A stretch of DNA of 64,000 nt from Synechococcus sp. M16CYN (GCF_040371545.1 NZ_AP029048.1:1860001-1924000), one strand, 5' to 3'. Shown: positions 55,100-64,000, counted from the first letter of the stretch. The notes: a model not told the origin generated them from the sequence alone. Numbers and translations: made by a program.

Positions 55100-55708
55100 C
55101 TAACGAACAGCAGTCTCAGGTAACTGAGAGTTAGCCTGGATGCAGGCTGGAAGGAACACGTACCAAGACATTAGAGAGGTACACTGGGCGTCTCCTTGGC
55201 ACTTGTTAGGAGCACAGACATTTTGGGAGCCGGTATAAGTACCGCAGGTGTCAGCCAAACGAAAATGGACTGGCAAGGCGGTCATAATGCCAGCAGAAGA
55301 AATCTCACCGTCAATAGAATCGGCTATGATAGCCGAACGAAGAGCCGCAACAGCCGTCTTTTTCATGCGCCAGTAAGGAAAGTAGGATGCGGTCTGATCT
55401 TTAAGAAACTCGATACCGTCACTTGAATACAAGAAACGAGATACGCCAATCACGTCAACACCGTAGCTCTTGATCATACCCGTCCGAATTTCTTCGGAAG
55501 TCCAACCAGACTTGTTAACACCAGCATCTAGGGCACGATTAGTAGCTTTACTGGTTTCGAAGAAAGTTTTAAATTCCTTGAGGGTTACGCTCCAAACAGC
55601 GCCGCCTGTATTCCAGCGCACAGGAAGTTTCGTGCCAGCTTCAGTGGGTGTAGCAAAAGCTGCCAAAAAAGCACCTGTGAGAATACCAGTAGCAAGATGA
55701 GTAAACAC
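55100..55708 (-). CDS. Secreted DUF1400-like protein with Cys-rich tail
   Basis: A 202-aa protein using GTG at 55708 (MFTHLATGILTGAFLAAFAT, signal peptide ending PTEAG); the open frame extends 15 codons upstream. The mature N-terminal part (about 25-150) matches the DUF1400 module normally found before an alpha/beta hydrolase domain: VWSVTLKEFKTFFETSK, KSYGVDVIGVSRFLYSSDGI and ALRSAIIADSIDGEISSAGI. Here no hydrolase follows; instead the end has five cysteines (DTCGTY, NVCAPN, NKCQGD, QCTSL, LPACIQ), likely disulfide-bonded. Exported. The DUF1400 assignment is by pattern and moderately sure. Confidence 0.7.
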   Translation of the reverse strand: MFTHLATGILTGAFLAAFATPTEAGTKLPVRWNTGGAVWSVTLKEFKTFFETSKATNRALDAGVNKSGWTSEEIRTGMIKSYGVDVIGVSRFLYSSDGIEFLKDQTASYFPYWRMKKTAVAALRSAIIADSIDGEISSAGIMTALPVHFRLADTCGTYTGSQNVCAPNKCQGDAQCTSLMSWYVFLPACIQANSQLPETAVR

Positions 55709-56106
55709 TGACGGTAAATATGGAGGCCTGTTGAAAATTAATCCTTCGAGCAAAAACCGCCAACTTAATTAAGCAAAAACCTACCCAATTCAATTGATCC
55801 TGCTCATTCGGGCCACTTAGTTCACAGGCTATGGCAAAAATTGTGCGGCTCACCTAACGAGCCGTACGCTTTCTGTTGAAGTAACACCCCAATGTACTTT
55901 GGCTATTCCGATGATTACTGGCTTCAGATTTCACGCACTCCAGCTAACATGGTGAACATCTTCGACTGCTGTCCCTAACAAGGTCACAAGGTAGCTCCAT
56001 GTTTCTCTCAAGAGGATGGTAAGTCTTAGCTGCAACTTAAGAAGCTTGTGATTTCGGAAATCGCCTAGGCCGCATCCAAGGGCAAGATATTAAGGCACTG
56101 AGAACC
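55709..56106. other. Spacer between the DUF1400-like gene and the coaX group
   Basis: About 400 bases, balanced composition, no gene. A 6-bp stem CGGCTC-acctaac-GAGCCG occurs near 55841-55860 without a T-run. Confidence 0.4.
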
Positions 56107-56295
56107 TCAGTAAAGAGTAGCGCTGTACTCCATAAAGAACTCATTTAGTGGACTTGCACCTCTAACACGCTCTATCGACTCAGGACCCTGTGCTGTAATC
56201 AATCTTTCTGAGAAGTTCATAGAACGCGAATGCACAAGAATGAACGCATCGAGCGTAAGTATTTCACGGTGAAGATAGCGACAGTGGCATCGCAC
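56107..56295 (-). CDS. Small hypothetical protein (62 aa) downstream of coaX
   Basis: The start ATG lies 26 bases after the coaX stop on the same strand. A soluble protein with RCHCRYLHREILTLDAFILV and FSERLITAQGPESIERVRGA, SPLNEFFMEYSATLY at the end. Codon use is coherent throughout and the C-terminal half reads as a genuine helical protein. It may be the third gene of the cysH-coaX operon. Family not recognised. Confidence 0.5.
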   Translation of the reverse strand: MRCHCRYLHREILTLDAFILVHSRSMNFSERLITAQGPESIERVRGASPLNEFFMEYSATLY

Positions 56296-56321
56296 ATACT
56301 TCTCAGTAACTCAATCCTGGA

Positions 56322-57023
56322 CTAGGGATATTCGTCCAGCAGGTGGAACAACCCACGCAACTGCAAATTAGGGTCTAGCTGTACTTGTAAAGGCGTGTTC
56401 CGAAGCTCTGCTACAAGCAATTTGGCATCTCCTCCACATAACCAGAGTACCCCACTGCAAGCCTTCTGAGCCTCCCGTATAGCTGCAACCATAGATTGAA
56501 ATACGCCACGACGCATGGCTAATACAGTTTTCTTTGGGAATCTCTCTTCATCCGGAGGGGCAAAAGGCACCGTTGGCAAGGCCTCCGTACCTTTTGTCAT
56601 CGCTGAAAGCTGGAGTCGGTAACCAGGAATTAGCTGACCACCTAAAAAAGCTCCATCGGGTGAAAGCACAGTAATGCTGAGTATAGTGCCAGCATCTGCA
56701 AGTAACAGTCCAGAGGATAGGTCTAACGACAACGCAAGGCTGTGCGTCCAGCCGGCCCAGGCACCAATTGCCCGATCCACCCCCAGCCAAGGCGGACAAC
56801 CCACCAAGGGAACATCTTGGAGTGTAATGCGACGCTTCCCGGCGGCAGACAAACACTCGGGAACAGCTCCAACTGCTGCCCATCCAGATAATTCTCCTGT
56901 GAGACGAGCTAGATCTGGATATGCATGATCGAAACGTGTCCCAAAGGAATCTCGCTCCCCCCAGTGCCATCGGCTGTTGCCAATTAGCAATACGCGTCGT
57001 GTGTTATGGGGTAGCTCTGTCAT
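56322..57023 (-). CDS. coaX: Type III pantothenate kinase
   Basis: A 233-aa protein from ATG 57023 (MTELPHNTRRVLLIGNSRWH); the longer open frame lacks support. Family motifs: the second phosphate loop LLADAGTILSIT, GVDRAIGAWAG (the GxDR motif) and GGQLIPGYRLQL. The first motif, usually DxGNT, reads LIGNSRW, so the usual Asp is replaced. CoaX phosphorylates pantothenate as the first step of CoA synthesis. The start overlaps the cysH stop by four bases. Confidence 0.88.
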   Translation of the reverse strand: MTELPHNTRRVLLIGNSRWHWGERDSFGTRFDHAYPDLARLTGELSGWAAVGAVPECLSAAGKRRITLQDVPLVGCPPWLGVDRAIGAWAGWTHSLALSLDLSSGLLLADAGTILSITVLSPDGAFLGGQLIPGYRLQLSAMTKGTEALPTVPFAPPDEERFPKKTVLAMRRGVFQSMVAAIREAQKACSGVLWLCGGDAKLLVAELRNTPLQVQLDPNLQLRGLFHLLDEYP

Positions 57024-57820
57024 ATGCCTTCTCCCATCAGTCCTTCTACCCGCTCCTGAGGCAGATGTATACCGCATTCCTGCTTCAATCCACCGAAACG
57101 CGTATCCCGACCGTTGAGATCTCCCGCATCTGGACCACTAGAATGCCAATCGCCCACTGTAGAATATCCCTGATCAAACAAAGGATGCTGAGGCAGTTCG
57201 TTGTCCTGCATGTAGTCAAAGACATCCCTCCTAGTCCATTCTAGGATGGGTCTTAATGAAAGCCGTTCTCGAATTGGGTCAAGCCAGGTCATTGAGCGAC
57301 GGTGGTCCGTTTGCCCACTCCTAACCCCGCTAGCCCAACAATAAATATTGAGCCGGGCCAGTGATTGCTCTAGGGGTTCAACCTTGCGAATCCAATGATA
57401 AAGCTCAAGATCAGCCACAGCTCCAGTATCCCAAAGGCGACCATGCAATGCTTCCATTCGGGCTGGTGAGACCATGCTTTGCGCCACCACCAAACGAATG
57501 TCAAATAACCCGGTGAGCTGCTCGACATAGGTGTAGGTCTCCGGGGGGAGGTAACCTGTATCGACCCAAATCACCGGAACCAAGCTCCCCCACGGCAGTT
57601 GGTTCAACATGTGCAATAGCACAGATGACTGAATGCCAAAGCTGGTTGTCAACGCAAAATTTTCACCAAATTGTTGGTAAGCCCAAGCCAAACGTTCCTG
57701 AGGCGGAAGACCCTTAAGAACCAAACGATTTTGACGCAGCGTTTCAAACTGCAAATCATCTTGATTGGCCGGTTCTACCTCTACCGACGTGCGCGCTATT
57801 ACGTCAGGAACCTCGATCAT
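57020..57820 (-). CDS. cysH: Phosphoadenylylsulfate (PAPS) reductase
   Basis: A 266-aa protein from ATG 57820 (MIEVPDVIARTSVEVEPANQ). Motifs: LTTSFGIQSSVLLHML (PP-loop), VDTGYLPPETYTYVE, SGVRSGQTDHRRS and the catalytic-Cys end KQECGIHLP. The paired cysteine motifs that bind a [4Fe-4S] cluster in APS reductases are absent, so this is the PAPS, thioredoxin-dependent type. It reduces activated sulfate to sulfite. It is upstream of coaX (overlap) and divergent from the NADH dehydrogenase gene. Confidence 0.92.
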   Translation of the reverse strand: MIEVPDVIARTSVEVEPANQDDLQFETLRQNRLVLKGLPPQERLAWAYQQFGENFALTTSFGIQSSVLLHMLNQLPWGSLVPVIWVDTGYLPPETYTYVEQLTGLFDIRLVVAQSMVSPARMEALHGRLWDTGAVADLELYHWIRKVEPLEQSLARLNIYCWASGVRSGQTDHRRSMTWLDPIRERLSLRPILEWTRRDVFDYMQDNELPQHPLFDQGYSTVGDWHSSGPDAGDLNGRDTRFGGLKQECGIHLPQERVEGLMGEGI

Positions 57821-57885
57821 GCAGCCATCCTCCCCTGTCGCCGATTTAGTCACTCTGTCTATCGTTGAACAAATCATTACCGCCC

Positions 57886-59034
57886 ATGACACCACATACT
57901 TCCTCAGCGGATGCCGTGGTGATTGTCGGTGGCGGATTTGGTGGGTTGTTTTCGTCTCTCGCTGTTCATAGGCAACTTCCTGACTGTCCTGTGGTTTTGA
58001 TTGAACCCCGAAAGCAATTTCTTTTTCAGCCTTTGCTTTACGAGCTTCTTAGCAATGAGCTGCAGGAATGGGAAGTCGCCCCCCGATACAGCCAGCTAGT
58101 AAGCAATAAAGGCATCTGTTGGCTAAGGGATAGAGTAATCGGTATCGATCGCCTTACACACACTCTGCAGACTCTCTCAGGGGATCGAATCCCCTGGGGC
58201 CAGTTGGTGATCGCCACTGGATCAAAGCCCAACGACTTTGGTATTCCAGGAGTGAGGGAACACGGCAGCGGATTCTGCAATCTCAGCGATGTTCGATACC
58301 TCCGTCAATTGGTGCAAGGTTTTCATCGTCGGAGACACCCCAATGCTGCCCTGGCAATCGTTGGTGCAGGGTCCACAGGTGTTGAGCTGTCGTGCAAGCT
58401 GGCCGACCTTCTTGAAGGCAAAGCAAGGATTCATCTCATTGAGATGGGAGACAGCATCCTTCCCAACAGCTCCGCCTTTAACCGGGAACGTGCCAACGCT
58501 GCCCTTGAGCGTAAAGACGTAATCATCCACTTGAACACATCTGTGACACGAGTCGAAGCGAATCGGGTAGTTCTACGTGAAGACGATGCAATTGCTCATC
58601 AAGGTCTGGTCTGGACGGCTGGCAATCAGCCTGATTTCCCTTGCTTACAACCTCCACCCTCCATCATTCGAGGCCGACTTGCGGTAGACGGTGACCTACG
58701 GCTCCAAGGGAGTACTGACATATTTGCCATTGGAGACACTGCCATCACAATTGACCATCCAGTCCCAGCAACCGCGCAGGTAGCAATGCAACAAGGCGAA
58801 GCGGTCGGAGAAGCTATCGCAACCTTGCGCATTGGTGAAAAACCACCAATGTTTCAGTTTAATGATCGCGGAGAAATGCTTAGCCTCGGAATTGGCGACG
58901 CGACACTTACAGGCCTTGGAATTACGATGGCTGGCCCTCTAGCCTTTCAGCTGCGCCGAGCTGCCTACCTCACAAGGATGCCTGCCTTATCGGTGGGGGT
59001 TCGCTCAGCAGCCGCCTGGTTGATAAACCGTTGA
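57886..59034 (+). CDS. Type II NAD(P)H dehydrogenase (NDH-2-like)
   Basis: A 382-aa protein from ATG 57886 (a TTG 7 codons upstream is also open). It has the FAD-binding loop VVIVGGGFGGLFSSLAV, the NAD-binding loop LAIVGAGSTGVELSCKLADL, the LVIATGSKPNDFGIPG strand and the second FAD loop DIFAIGDTAI. It is membrane-associated, oxidising NAD(P)H with a quinone without proton pumping, and is thought to act as a redox sensor in cyanobacteria. It is the first gene of a plus-strand operon with hflX (TTGA overlap). Confidence 0.9.
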   Translation: MTPHTSSADAVVIVGGGFGGLFSSLAVHRQLPDCPVVLIEPRKQFLFQPLLYELLSNELQEWEVAPRYSQLVSNKGICWLRDRVIGIDRLTHTLQTLSGDRIPWGQLVIATGSKPNDFGIPGVREHGSGFCNLSDVRYLRQLVQGFHRRRHPNAALAIVGAGSTGVELSCKLADLLEGKARIHLIEMGDSILPNSSAFNRERANAALERKDVIIHLNTSVTRVEANRVVLREDDAIAHQGLVWTAGNQPDFPCLQPPPSIIRGRLAVDGDLRLQGSTDIFAIGDTAITIDHPVPATAQVAMQQGEAVGEAIATLRIGEKPPMFQFNDRGEMLSLGIGDATLTGLGITMAGPLAFQLRRAAYLTRMPALSVGVRSAAAWLINR

Positions 59035-60695
59035 AACAAGCACATCTCGGCGGCCGTACCAAAGGACTGCGTCGAAGCCAGCAGCGTCAGCTCGATCGAC
59101 TTAGCCAGCGCCGTCATCCAGAAGGTAGCGGAGTAGATATTCTCGCTTTGGAGAGGCTGAGTGAGCTTGTTCTCAAACTAAAAACACCGCTCCACTTAGT
59201 AATTGACGGCCGCGGCCTTTGTCGTCTGTTGTGGCTAGGACCCCTCTCTGGCAACAATTCCCTCCTGGAACATATCCCTAACGCACCCCGTCGACAAAGC
59301 GGCGGCTGGCGGCTAGTGAGTTGTTCATTTTGCAAAGACGGGTTGAGCTCAGATCCCGCCGATGCAGTTGTTGCTCTAGACCTGGCACCACGTCAATGGC
59401 TACGCTTTGGTCCCAATCCCGCCGCAGACGGCATCCGAACGGCTGAACTCCTCCTTCCGGACTCTAGTCAAGCCAACGGCTGGCGTCATCAAGACAAGGG
59501 AGACCTGCGGCAGCTCTGTAAGATCGAGCCAGAAGAGCACTTCCCACTAACCGAAAGAACTACCCAAAGCGCGGAGCGGGTGCTGTTGCTCACTTTGACT
59601 GAGAATGAGCCAAGCAAAGGCAATCGTGAGCTGGCAGAACTGAAAGGTCTTGTGCGCAGTGCCGGAAGAAAAGCCGTTGCTGTAGTAAGTCAAAGAAGGA
59701 GCAACACTAATCTCCAAACCCTTTGGGGTAGGGGAAAACTGCAAGAGGCAGCATTAGAAGTACTTCGAAATGGTGCCTCGCTAGTTATCACAGATCGTGA
59801 GCTGACGCCGGTTCAAGCCCGCAATATTGAACGCCTTGTTAACTGCCCAGTTTCAGACCGCAGTGAATTGATCCTCGACATCTTCGCCCAGCGGGCTGGT
59901 AGTGCCGCCGGCCGACTGCAAGTCGAATTGGCTCAGTTGCGCTATCGACTTCCACGGCTCCTGGGGCGAGGTCAAAGTCTTTCACGCCAGGGTGGTGGTA
60001 TCGGCACTCGTGGAGCAGGAGAAACCCAGTTAGAAAAAGATCGTCGGGCTATAAGCCGACGAATTGAACGACTCTTACGGGATCAACACCAACTCCAAAT
60101 CCATCGTAGCCGCTTACGCGATCAACGCCGCGGACTGCCGAGGGTTGCATTGGTCGGATACACAAACGCCGGAAAGTCGAGCCTGCTAAATGCCCTTTGT
60201 GGAAAACGAGAAAGCGACCGGGTATTGGTGGAAAATAAATTATTCGCTACCCTCGACCCAACCACTCGCAAACTTGATCTGCCCCGTCCTGGGGACAAAC
60301 CCAAACGAATGCTTCTCACCGATACGGTGGGCTTTATCAGAGACCTTCCAGCTCCTCTTGTGGAAGCATTTCGCGCCACCTTCGAAGAGGCTCTTGATGC
60401 TGATTTGGTGCTTTTAGTAGTCGATCTTGCTGATCCAAACTGGATCGATCAACTTGGCACAGTGCACCGATTGCTCGATTCCTTGGGAAGTACATCCTTA
60501 CGACGGGTAGTCGCCAATCAAATTGATCGCTGCGACCTGGAAGCGATCAGCGCCATTCGCGAGCAGGAACCCGATGTCTTATTGCTGTCAGCTGTCCGCG
60601 GGGATGGTCTACAGGAGCTTCAAGAGTGGCTACGTGGGCAATTCTTTGATGCTGATGCAAAATCGCCTGCGATGACAACAAGCAACTTGTCATAA
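59031..60695 (+). CDS. hflX: GTPase HflX
   Basis: A 554-aa protein, TTG start overlapping the previous stop. A cyanobacterial N-terminal extension of about 180 residues precedes the HflX domain (NTNLQTLWGRGKLQEAALEV; RSELILDIFAQRAGSAAGRL; GGGIGTRGAGETQLEKDRR). In the G domain, G1 is GYTNAGKSSLLNAL at about 375, followed by DPTTR, DTVGFI, NQIDRCD and SAVRGDG. HflX splits or rescues ribosomes under stress. Its stop shares one base with the next start. Confidence 0.95.
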   Translation: MKQAHLGGRTKGLRRSQQRQLDRLSQRRHPEGSGVDILALERLSELVLKLKTPLHLVIDGRGLCRLLWLGPLSGNNSLLEHIPNAPRRQSGGWRLVSCSFCKDGLSSDPADAVVALDLAPRQWLRFGPNPAADGIRTAELLLPDSSQANGWRHQDKGDLRQLCKIEPEEHFPLTERTTQSAERVLLLTLTENEPSKGNRELAELKGLVRSAGRKAVAVVSQRRSNTNLQTLWGRGKLQEAALEVLRNGASLVITDRELTPVQARNIERLVNCPVSDRSELILDIFAQRAGSAAGRLQVELAQLRYRLPRLLGRGQSLSRQGGGIGTRGAGETQLEKDRRAISRRIERLLRDQHQLQIHRSRLRDQRRGLPRVALVGYTNAGKSSLLNALCGKRESDRVLVENKLFATLDPTTRKLDLPRPGDKPKRMLLTDTVGFIRDLPAPLVEAFRATFEEALDADLVLLVVDLADPNWIDQLGTVHRLLDSLGSTSLRRVVANQIDRCDLEAISAIREQEPDVLLLSAVRGDGLQELQEWLRGQFFDADAKSPAMTTSNLS

Positions 60696-62506
60696 TGGCT
60701 GAGTTAATCAGCGCGCTTCAGACACCGCACGCTTTGATTACTTTATCGGTTTTAGGTCTCGCGGTGATTCTATTCGTCACCGGAGCTTTAGCTCCAGAGT
60801 TGACGGGTTTACTCAGCTTAGGATTGCTCCTGGCAAGTGGGGTTCTGACCCCCCGAGAAGCTCTCGCCGGCTTTGGTAGCCCTGCCCTCATAACGTTGAT
60901 AGGTTTGTTTCCTGTCTCAGCAGCACTCTTCAAGAGTGGAGCCCTCGATCGTCTACGGAGCCTGATCGCCTCAGAACAAATCCGTTCCCCACGACGGCTC
61001 ATCGCCTTGATGGCTTTTGTCATTGCTCCAGTCTCAGGCGTTGTTCCTAATACGCCAGTCGTGGCATCGTTATTGCCCGTTATTGAAAACTGGTGCCATC
61101 GCCATGACATCTCACCATCAAGAGTGTTACTCCCCCTATCCTTTTCCACAGTTCTAGGGGGCACGCTCACACTGCTGGGTAGCTCAGTGAACCTGCTTAT
61201 CAGCGATATTAGCCAACAGCTCGGTTATGGCCCTTTTGAGCTGTTCAGTTTCACATTGATTGGCCTGCCTGTATGGCTTGTGGGGGCTTTGTATCTAGTT
61301 ATGGCTCCTCGAATACTACTGCCAGACCGCGGTCATGATCTTGATGACCTAAACCTGAGTTCCCAACGCAGCGGATACTGCACTGAGGTCACCATCCCAT
61401 CCGACTCAGAACTGGTGGGGCGATCACTGCTCAACAGTCGTCTACAACGTCGGTTTGATGTCGACGTGCTCGAACTTCAACGAGGGAGTGAGAGGCTCTT
61501 GCCGCCATTGGCTGACCGCCTTCTTGAGGCTGGTGATCATTTGATTTTGCGTGTCACTCGTGCGGACTTACTTCGTTTGCAACAGGATCAAACAGTACAT
61601 CTGACAACCCAGAAACAGAAACCCGGCTCTAGCCTCGATCCTGGGCAAGGAAGCGGCCAAAAAACAATAGAGGCTTTGTTACCAGCAGGATCAACCCTGG
61701 CGGGAGCAAGTTTGCGGGAATTGCGATTTCGACAAAGGCACAACGCTACAGTATTAGCCCTGCGCCGTGGCCAAGAGACCGTTCAAGAGCGGCTGGGACA
61801 AGTGGTACTTCGAGGAGGTGATGTGTTGTTGTTACAAGCACCACTCGACTCTATACGCGGCCTTCAATCCAGCAATGATCTTCTTGTACTCGACCGGTTG
61901 GAAGACGATCTCCCTACTGTTGGCCGCAAACCGGTCATGGTAAGCATCACTGTTTTGATGCTGATATTGCCCACCATCACCCCGATGCCGCTGGTTGCTG
62001 CAGTTCTACTTGCCATGGTGTCGGTCGTTGCTACCGGCTGCCTCAACCTTGGCGAACTGCAACGCTCCATCCGCCTCGATGTCTTTCTACTGCTTGGATC
62101 CTTGACCAGTTTTAGCGTTGCTCTCCAGGCTACAGGCTTAGCAGATGCGTTGGCTTCCAGTGTGCAGCAATGGATCGACGGCTGGCCGACTTACAACGCA
62201 CTAGTAGTAATTTTCATCGGTACAACGCTATTAACCCAGATCATGAGTAATGCGGCTTCAGTTGCATTACTAGCCCCCGTTGCAGTGCAATTAGCACCAG
62301 CTCTCGGGTTGTCGCCTTCCGCTCTGTTGATTACCGTGTTATTTGGAACCAGCCAATCGTTTCTGACCCCTGTGGGATACCAAACCAACTTGATGGTATT
62401 TGGCCCAGGTAGGTACTGTTTTCTCGATGTCACTCGTTATGGCTTGGGACTGACCTTGATCATGACCACACTTGTGCCCACACTAATTCTCTGGCATTAC
62501 AGCTGA
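60695..62506 (+). CDS. SLC13/DASS-type transporter with two RCK-C (TrkA-C) domains
   Basis: A 603-aa membrane protein. About 1-205: the first half of the membrane part (VILFVTGALAPELTGLLSLG; FVIAPVSGVVPNTPVVASLL). About 215-395: two cytosolic TrkA-C modules (CTEVTIPSDSELVGRSLLNS; ALLPAGSTLAGASLRELRFR, with DHLILRV and DVLLLQA ends). About 410-603: the second membrane half (GTTLLTQIMSNAASVALLAP). It carries sulfate, dicarboxylate or a similar anion with Na+; the substrate is not predictable. Its place just before ktrB suggests co-regulation of Na+ and K+ movement. Confidence 0.9.
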   Translation: MAELISALQTPHALITLSVLGLAVILFVTGALAPELTGLLSLGLLLASGVLTPREALAGFGSPALITLIGLFPVSAALFKSGALDRLRSLIASEQIRSPRRLIALMAFVIAPVSGVVPNTPVVASLLPVIENWCHRHDISPSRVLLPLSFSTVLGGTLTLLGSSVNLLISDISQQLGYGPFELFSFTLIGLPVWLVGALYLVMAPRILLPDRGHDLDDLNLSSQRSGYCTEVTIPSDSELVGRSLLNSRLQRRFDVDVLELQRGSERLLPPLADRLLEAGDHLILRVTRADLLRLQQDQTVHLTTQKQKPGSSLDPGQGSGQKTIEALLPAGSTLAGASLRELRFRQRHNATVLALRRGQETVQERLGQVVLRGGDVLLLQAPLDSIRGLQSSNDLLVLDRLEDDLPTVGRKPVMVSITVLMLILPTITPMPLVAAVLLAMVSVVATGCLNLGELQRSIRLDVFLLLGSLTSFSVALQATGLADALASSVQQWIDGWPTYNALVVIFIGTTLLTQIMSNAASVALLAPVAVQLAPALGLSPSALLITVLFGTSQSFLTPVGYQTNLMVFGPGRYCFLDVTRYGLGLTLIMTTLVPTLILWHYS

Positions 62507-62541
62507 TCCTGAATAATACTGGTCGCACCGAGACACATCCT

Positions 62542-63951
62542 TTGCTTGCCCGACAGGCTATCCAGCAAAATCAGGGCTGGCGTATTCGCCTTACTGTGCC
62601 GCAATTCACCGTAGTGACTGCATTACTTGTAGTGCTGCTCGGTACGCTGCTATTAGCAACATCATTATGTTCATCAACTCGCGTCGGACTTTGGGAAGCC
62701 CTATTCACGGCGACTTCCGCCATCACCGTTACCGGATTATCAATTATTGATGTTGGAGTTGATCTTACTGGCGTTGGCCAAGCAGTTCTGGCTCTGATGA
62801 TCCTGACGGGTGGACTTGGGTTGATGGCTATTACCACTTTCCTTCAGGGATTTGTAATGCATGGCACAGCGCTGCGACGACGATTAGACCGCGGTCAAAC
62901 TCTCGACGAATTTGGTGTGGGTGGGGTCGGTAGCACTTTTCGCGCCATCACCCTAACCGCCCTTGTGGTGATTACGCTAGGAGCGGTGGTGCTTTATAAT
63001 TACGGATTCGACGACATTTCCAATAGCCGAGAAAGATTGTGGGCCGCTGTATTCCATAGCATTTCAGCTTACAATAACGCTGGCTTTGGACTTTGGTCAA
63101 ACAGCTTAGAGCGATACCACTCCAGTCCCACCGTAAACGCTGTGGTGATGCTGCTCGTCATCATGGGAGGGCTGGGTTGGAGGGTAACTAGTGACGTAGC
63201 AAGACAAGGATTACGGCCTAATCGTCGTCGGCTCAGCCTACATTCACGACTGGTTATCCATACCACCATGCTCCTCATTGGATTCGGAACTCTAGGTCTG
63301 GCAATGACCGAATGGCTGAATAAAGGTGAGGTGTTTATTGAAATGACATGGCCTGAACGTTGGATGACCGCTTTGTTTGAATCCGTGACCGCTCGCACCG
63401 CAGGCTTCACCACAATTCCTTTGTCTCTAGAAAACATCACGGAGTCAGGACTGCTGTTACTGATGACCTTGATGTTCATTGGCGCCAGTCCCGGTGGAAC
63501 TGGCGGAGGTATTAAAACCACCACGGTAGTGGCACTGATGGCCGCAACACGTTCTACCCTGCGTGGCCGAGAAGCGGTTGTGATTCGCAATCGCGAGATT
63601 ACCGACAAGATCGTGTTAAGGGCTGTTGGTATAACTATGGCTTCTCTACTGTTTGTATTGGGGATGGCTCTGCTGATAAGCATTGGCAGCAATCTCAACG
63701 GGGGGGATTCATTCACATTTTTAGAAATGCTATTTACTTGTATTTCAGCTTTCGCTACCGTGGGGCTTGATTTAGGTGTTATTGAAAAACTAAGTCACTT
63801 CGGTCAAACGGTACTACTTATTGGTATGTTTGTGGGGCGACTCGGCATCCTTCTTTTACTCAGTGCGATCTGGGAGACAGCAACCAGAGAACAAATTCAT
63901 ATTTATCGCCAAAATCGAATTGGTTATCCTCGCGAAGATCTATATGTCTGA
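62542..63951 (+). CDS. ktrB: K+ transporter membrane subunit KtrB/TrkH family
   Basis: A 469-aa protein, TTG start. Four membrane-pore-membrane repeats are visible, with the selectivity glycines in TVTGLSI, AYNNAGFGL, TARTAGFTT and FATVGLDLG, and the intramembrane loop SPGGTGGGIKTTT after the third pore. It forms the Na+-dependent K+ uptake channel-like transporter with a KtrA ring. The partner gene begins 24 bases downstream. Intact. Confidence 0.93.
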   Translation: MLARQAIQQNQGWRIRLTVPQFTVVTALLVVLLGTLLLATSLCSSTRVGLWEALFTATSAITVTGLSIIDVGVDLTGVGQAVLALMILTGGLGLMAITTFLQGFVMHGTALRRRLDRGQTLDEFGVGGVGSTFRAITLTALVVITLGAVVLYNYGFDDISNSRERLWAAVFHSISAYNNAGFGLWSNSLERYHSSPTVNAVVMLLVIMGGLGWRVTSDVARQGLRPNRRRLSLHSRLVIHTTMLLIGFGTLGLAMTEWLNKGEVFIEMTWPERWMTALFESVTARTAGFTTIPLSLENITESGLLLLMTLMFIGASPGGTGGGIKTTTVVALMAATRSTLRGREAVVIRNREITDKIVLRAVGITMASLLFVLGMALLISIGSNLNGGDSFTFLEMLFTCISAFATVGLDLGVIEKLSHFGQTVLLIGMFVGRLGILLLLSAIWETATREQIHIYRQNRIGYPREDLYV

Positions 63952-63975
63952 GTACATTCAAAGGATCGTAAATCT

Positions 63976-64000
63976 ATGAAGGAGTGGTGGCGGTGGAGCC
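63976..64000 (+). CDS. ktrA: Start of ktrA (partial, cut by window end)
   Basis: ATG followed by codons for MKEWWRWS at the very end of the window, after a 24-base gap from ktrB. The Trp-rich start and the position directly after ktrB fit the NAD-binding regulatory subunit KtrA of picocyanobacteria. Only eight codons are visible, so the identity is inferred from context. Confidence 0.55.

Noticed and set aside
1-64000. CRISPR arrays, rRNA operon, intact IS transposase, prophage structural genes
   Set aside because: No regularly spaced direct repeats, no 16S/23S/5S segments and no transposase or capsid/terminase motifs were seen on reading both strands.

Overview
The window comes from a picocyanobacterium of the marine Synechococcus/Cyanobium/Prochlorococcus (alpha-cyanobacterial) lineage. 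The evidence is psbX followed by ycf66, several high-light-inducible (Hli) proteins, a CpcG rod-core linker and a CpcS/CpeS-type bilin lyase (so phycobilisomes are present), DUF3747 and DUF4912 proteins, the ftrC-sufBCDS cluster, and a circularly permuted two-piece tmRNA whose tag reads ANNIVRFSRQTAPVAA. By eye, coding DNA is GC-balanced, while much of the non-coding DNA is extremely AT-rich and littered with broken reading frames. That suggests an eroding genome, perhaps host-associated. This last point is inference.

Layout. 1-13.9 kb: mostly AT-rich non-coding DNA with isolated genes (PAP/fibrillin, phhB, a DUF2130 nuclease-like gene, a conserved 101-aa protein, small proteins) and a perfect 21-bp inverted repeat. 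13.9-16.7 kb: a chain of broken genes, including a probable integrase relic. 16.9-17.5 kb: an Hli gene with three small companions. 17.6-21.5 kb: a graveyard of DNA-metabolism genes on the minus strand (secreted SNase with a Ca-binding tail, CoiA-like, RmuC) that ends at ssrA (21.7-22.0 kb). 22-50 kb: a dense, ordinary picocyanobacterial core: rRNA methyltransferase, smc, PRC-barrel protein, msrB, a lipid-A-synthase-like protein, tRNA-Leu(GAG), accC, yggT, psbX, ycf66, two lipoproteins, hli, an ABC exporter-like protein, HIT, DUF3747, def, sufSDCB, ftrC, cpcS, cpcG and DUF4912. 50-51.5 kb and 53.2-56 kb: AT-rich or eroded spacers around pgm and a secreted DUF1400-like protein. 56-64 kb: the coaX/cysH operon and, divergently, type II NADH dehydrogenase, hflX, an SLC13-type transporter, ktrB and the start of ktrA.

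How the genes work together. Suf makes Fe-S clusters, and FtrC, encoded directly upstream, is an Fe-S enzyme linking ferredoxin to thioredoxin. CysH (sulfate assimilation) and MsrB depend on thioredoxin. CpcG and CpcS serve phycobilisome assembly; PsbX and Hli serve photosystem stability. KtrB/KtrA with the RCK-containing SLC13 protein form an ion-homeostasis operon. No CRISPR array, intact IS element, rRNA operon or complete novel defence system was found. The most noteworthy material is the decayed island beside ssrA, an interrupted but otherwise well-preserved small gene at 54.6-54.8 kb, and the hairpins in the AT-rich tracts.
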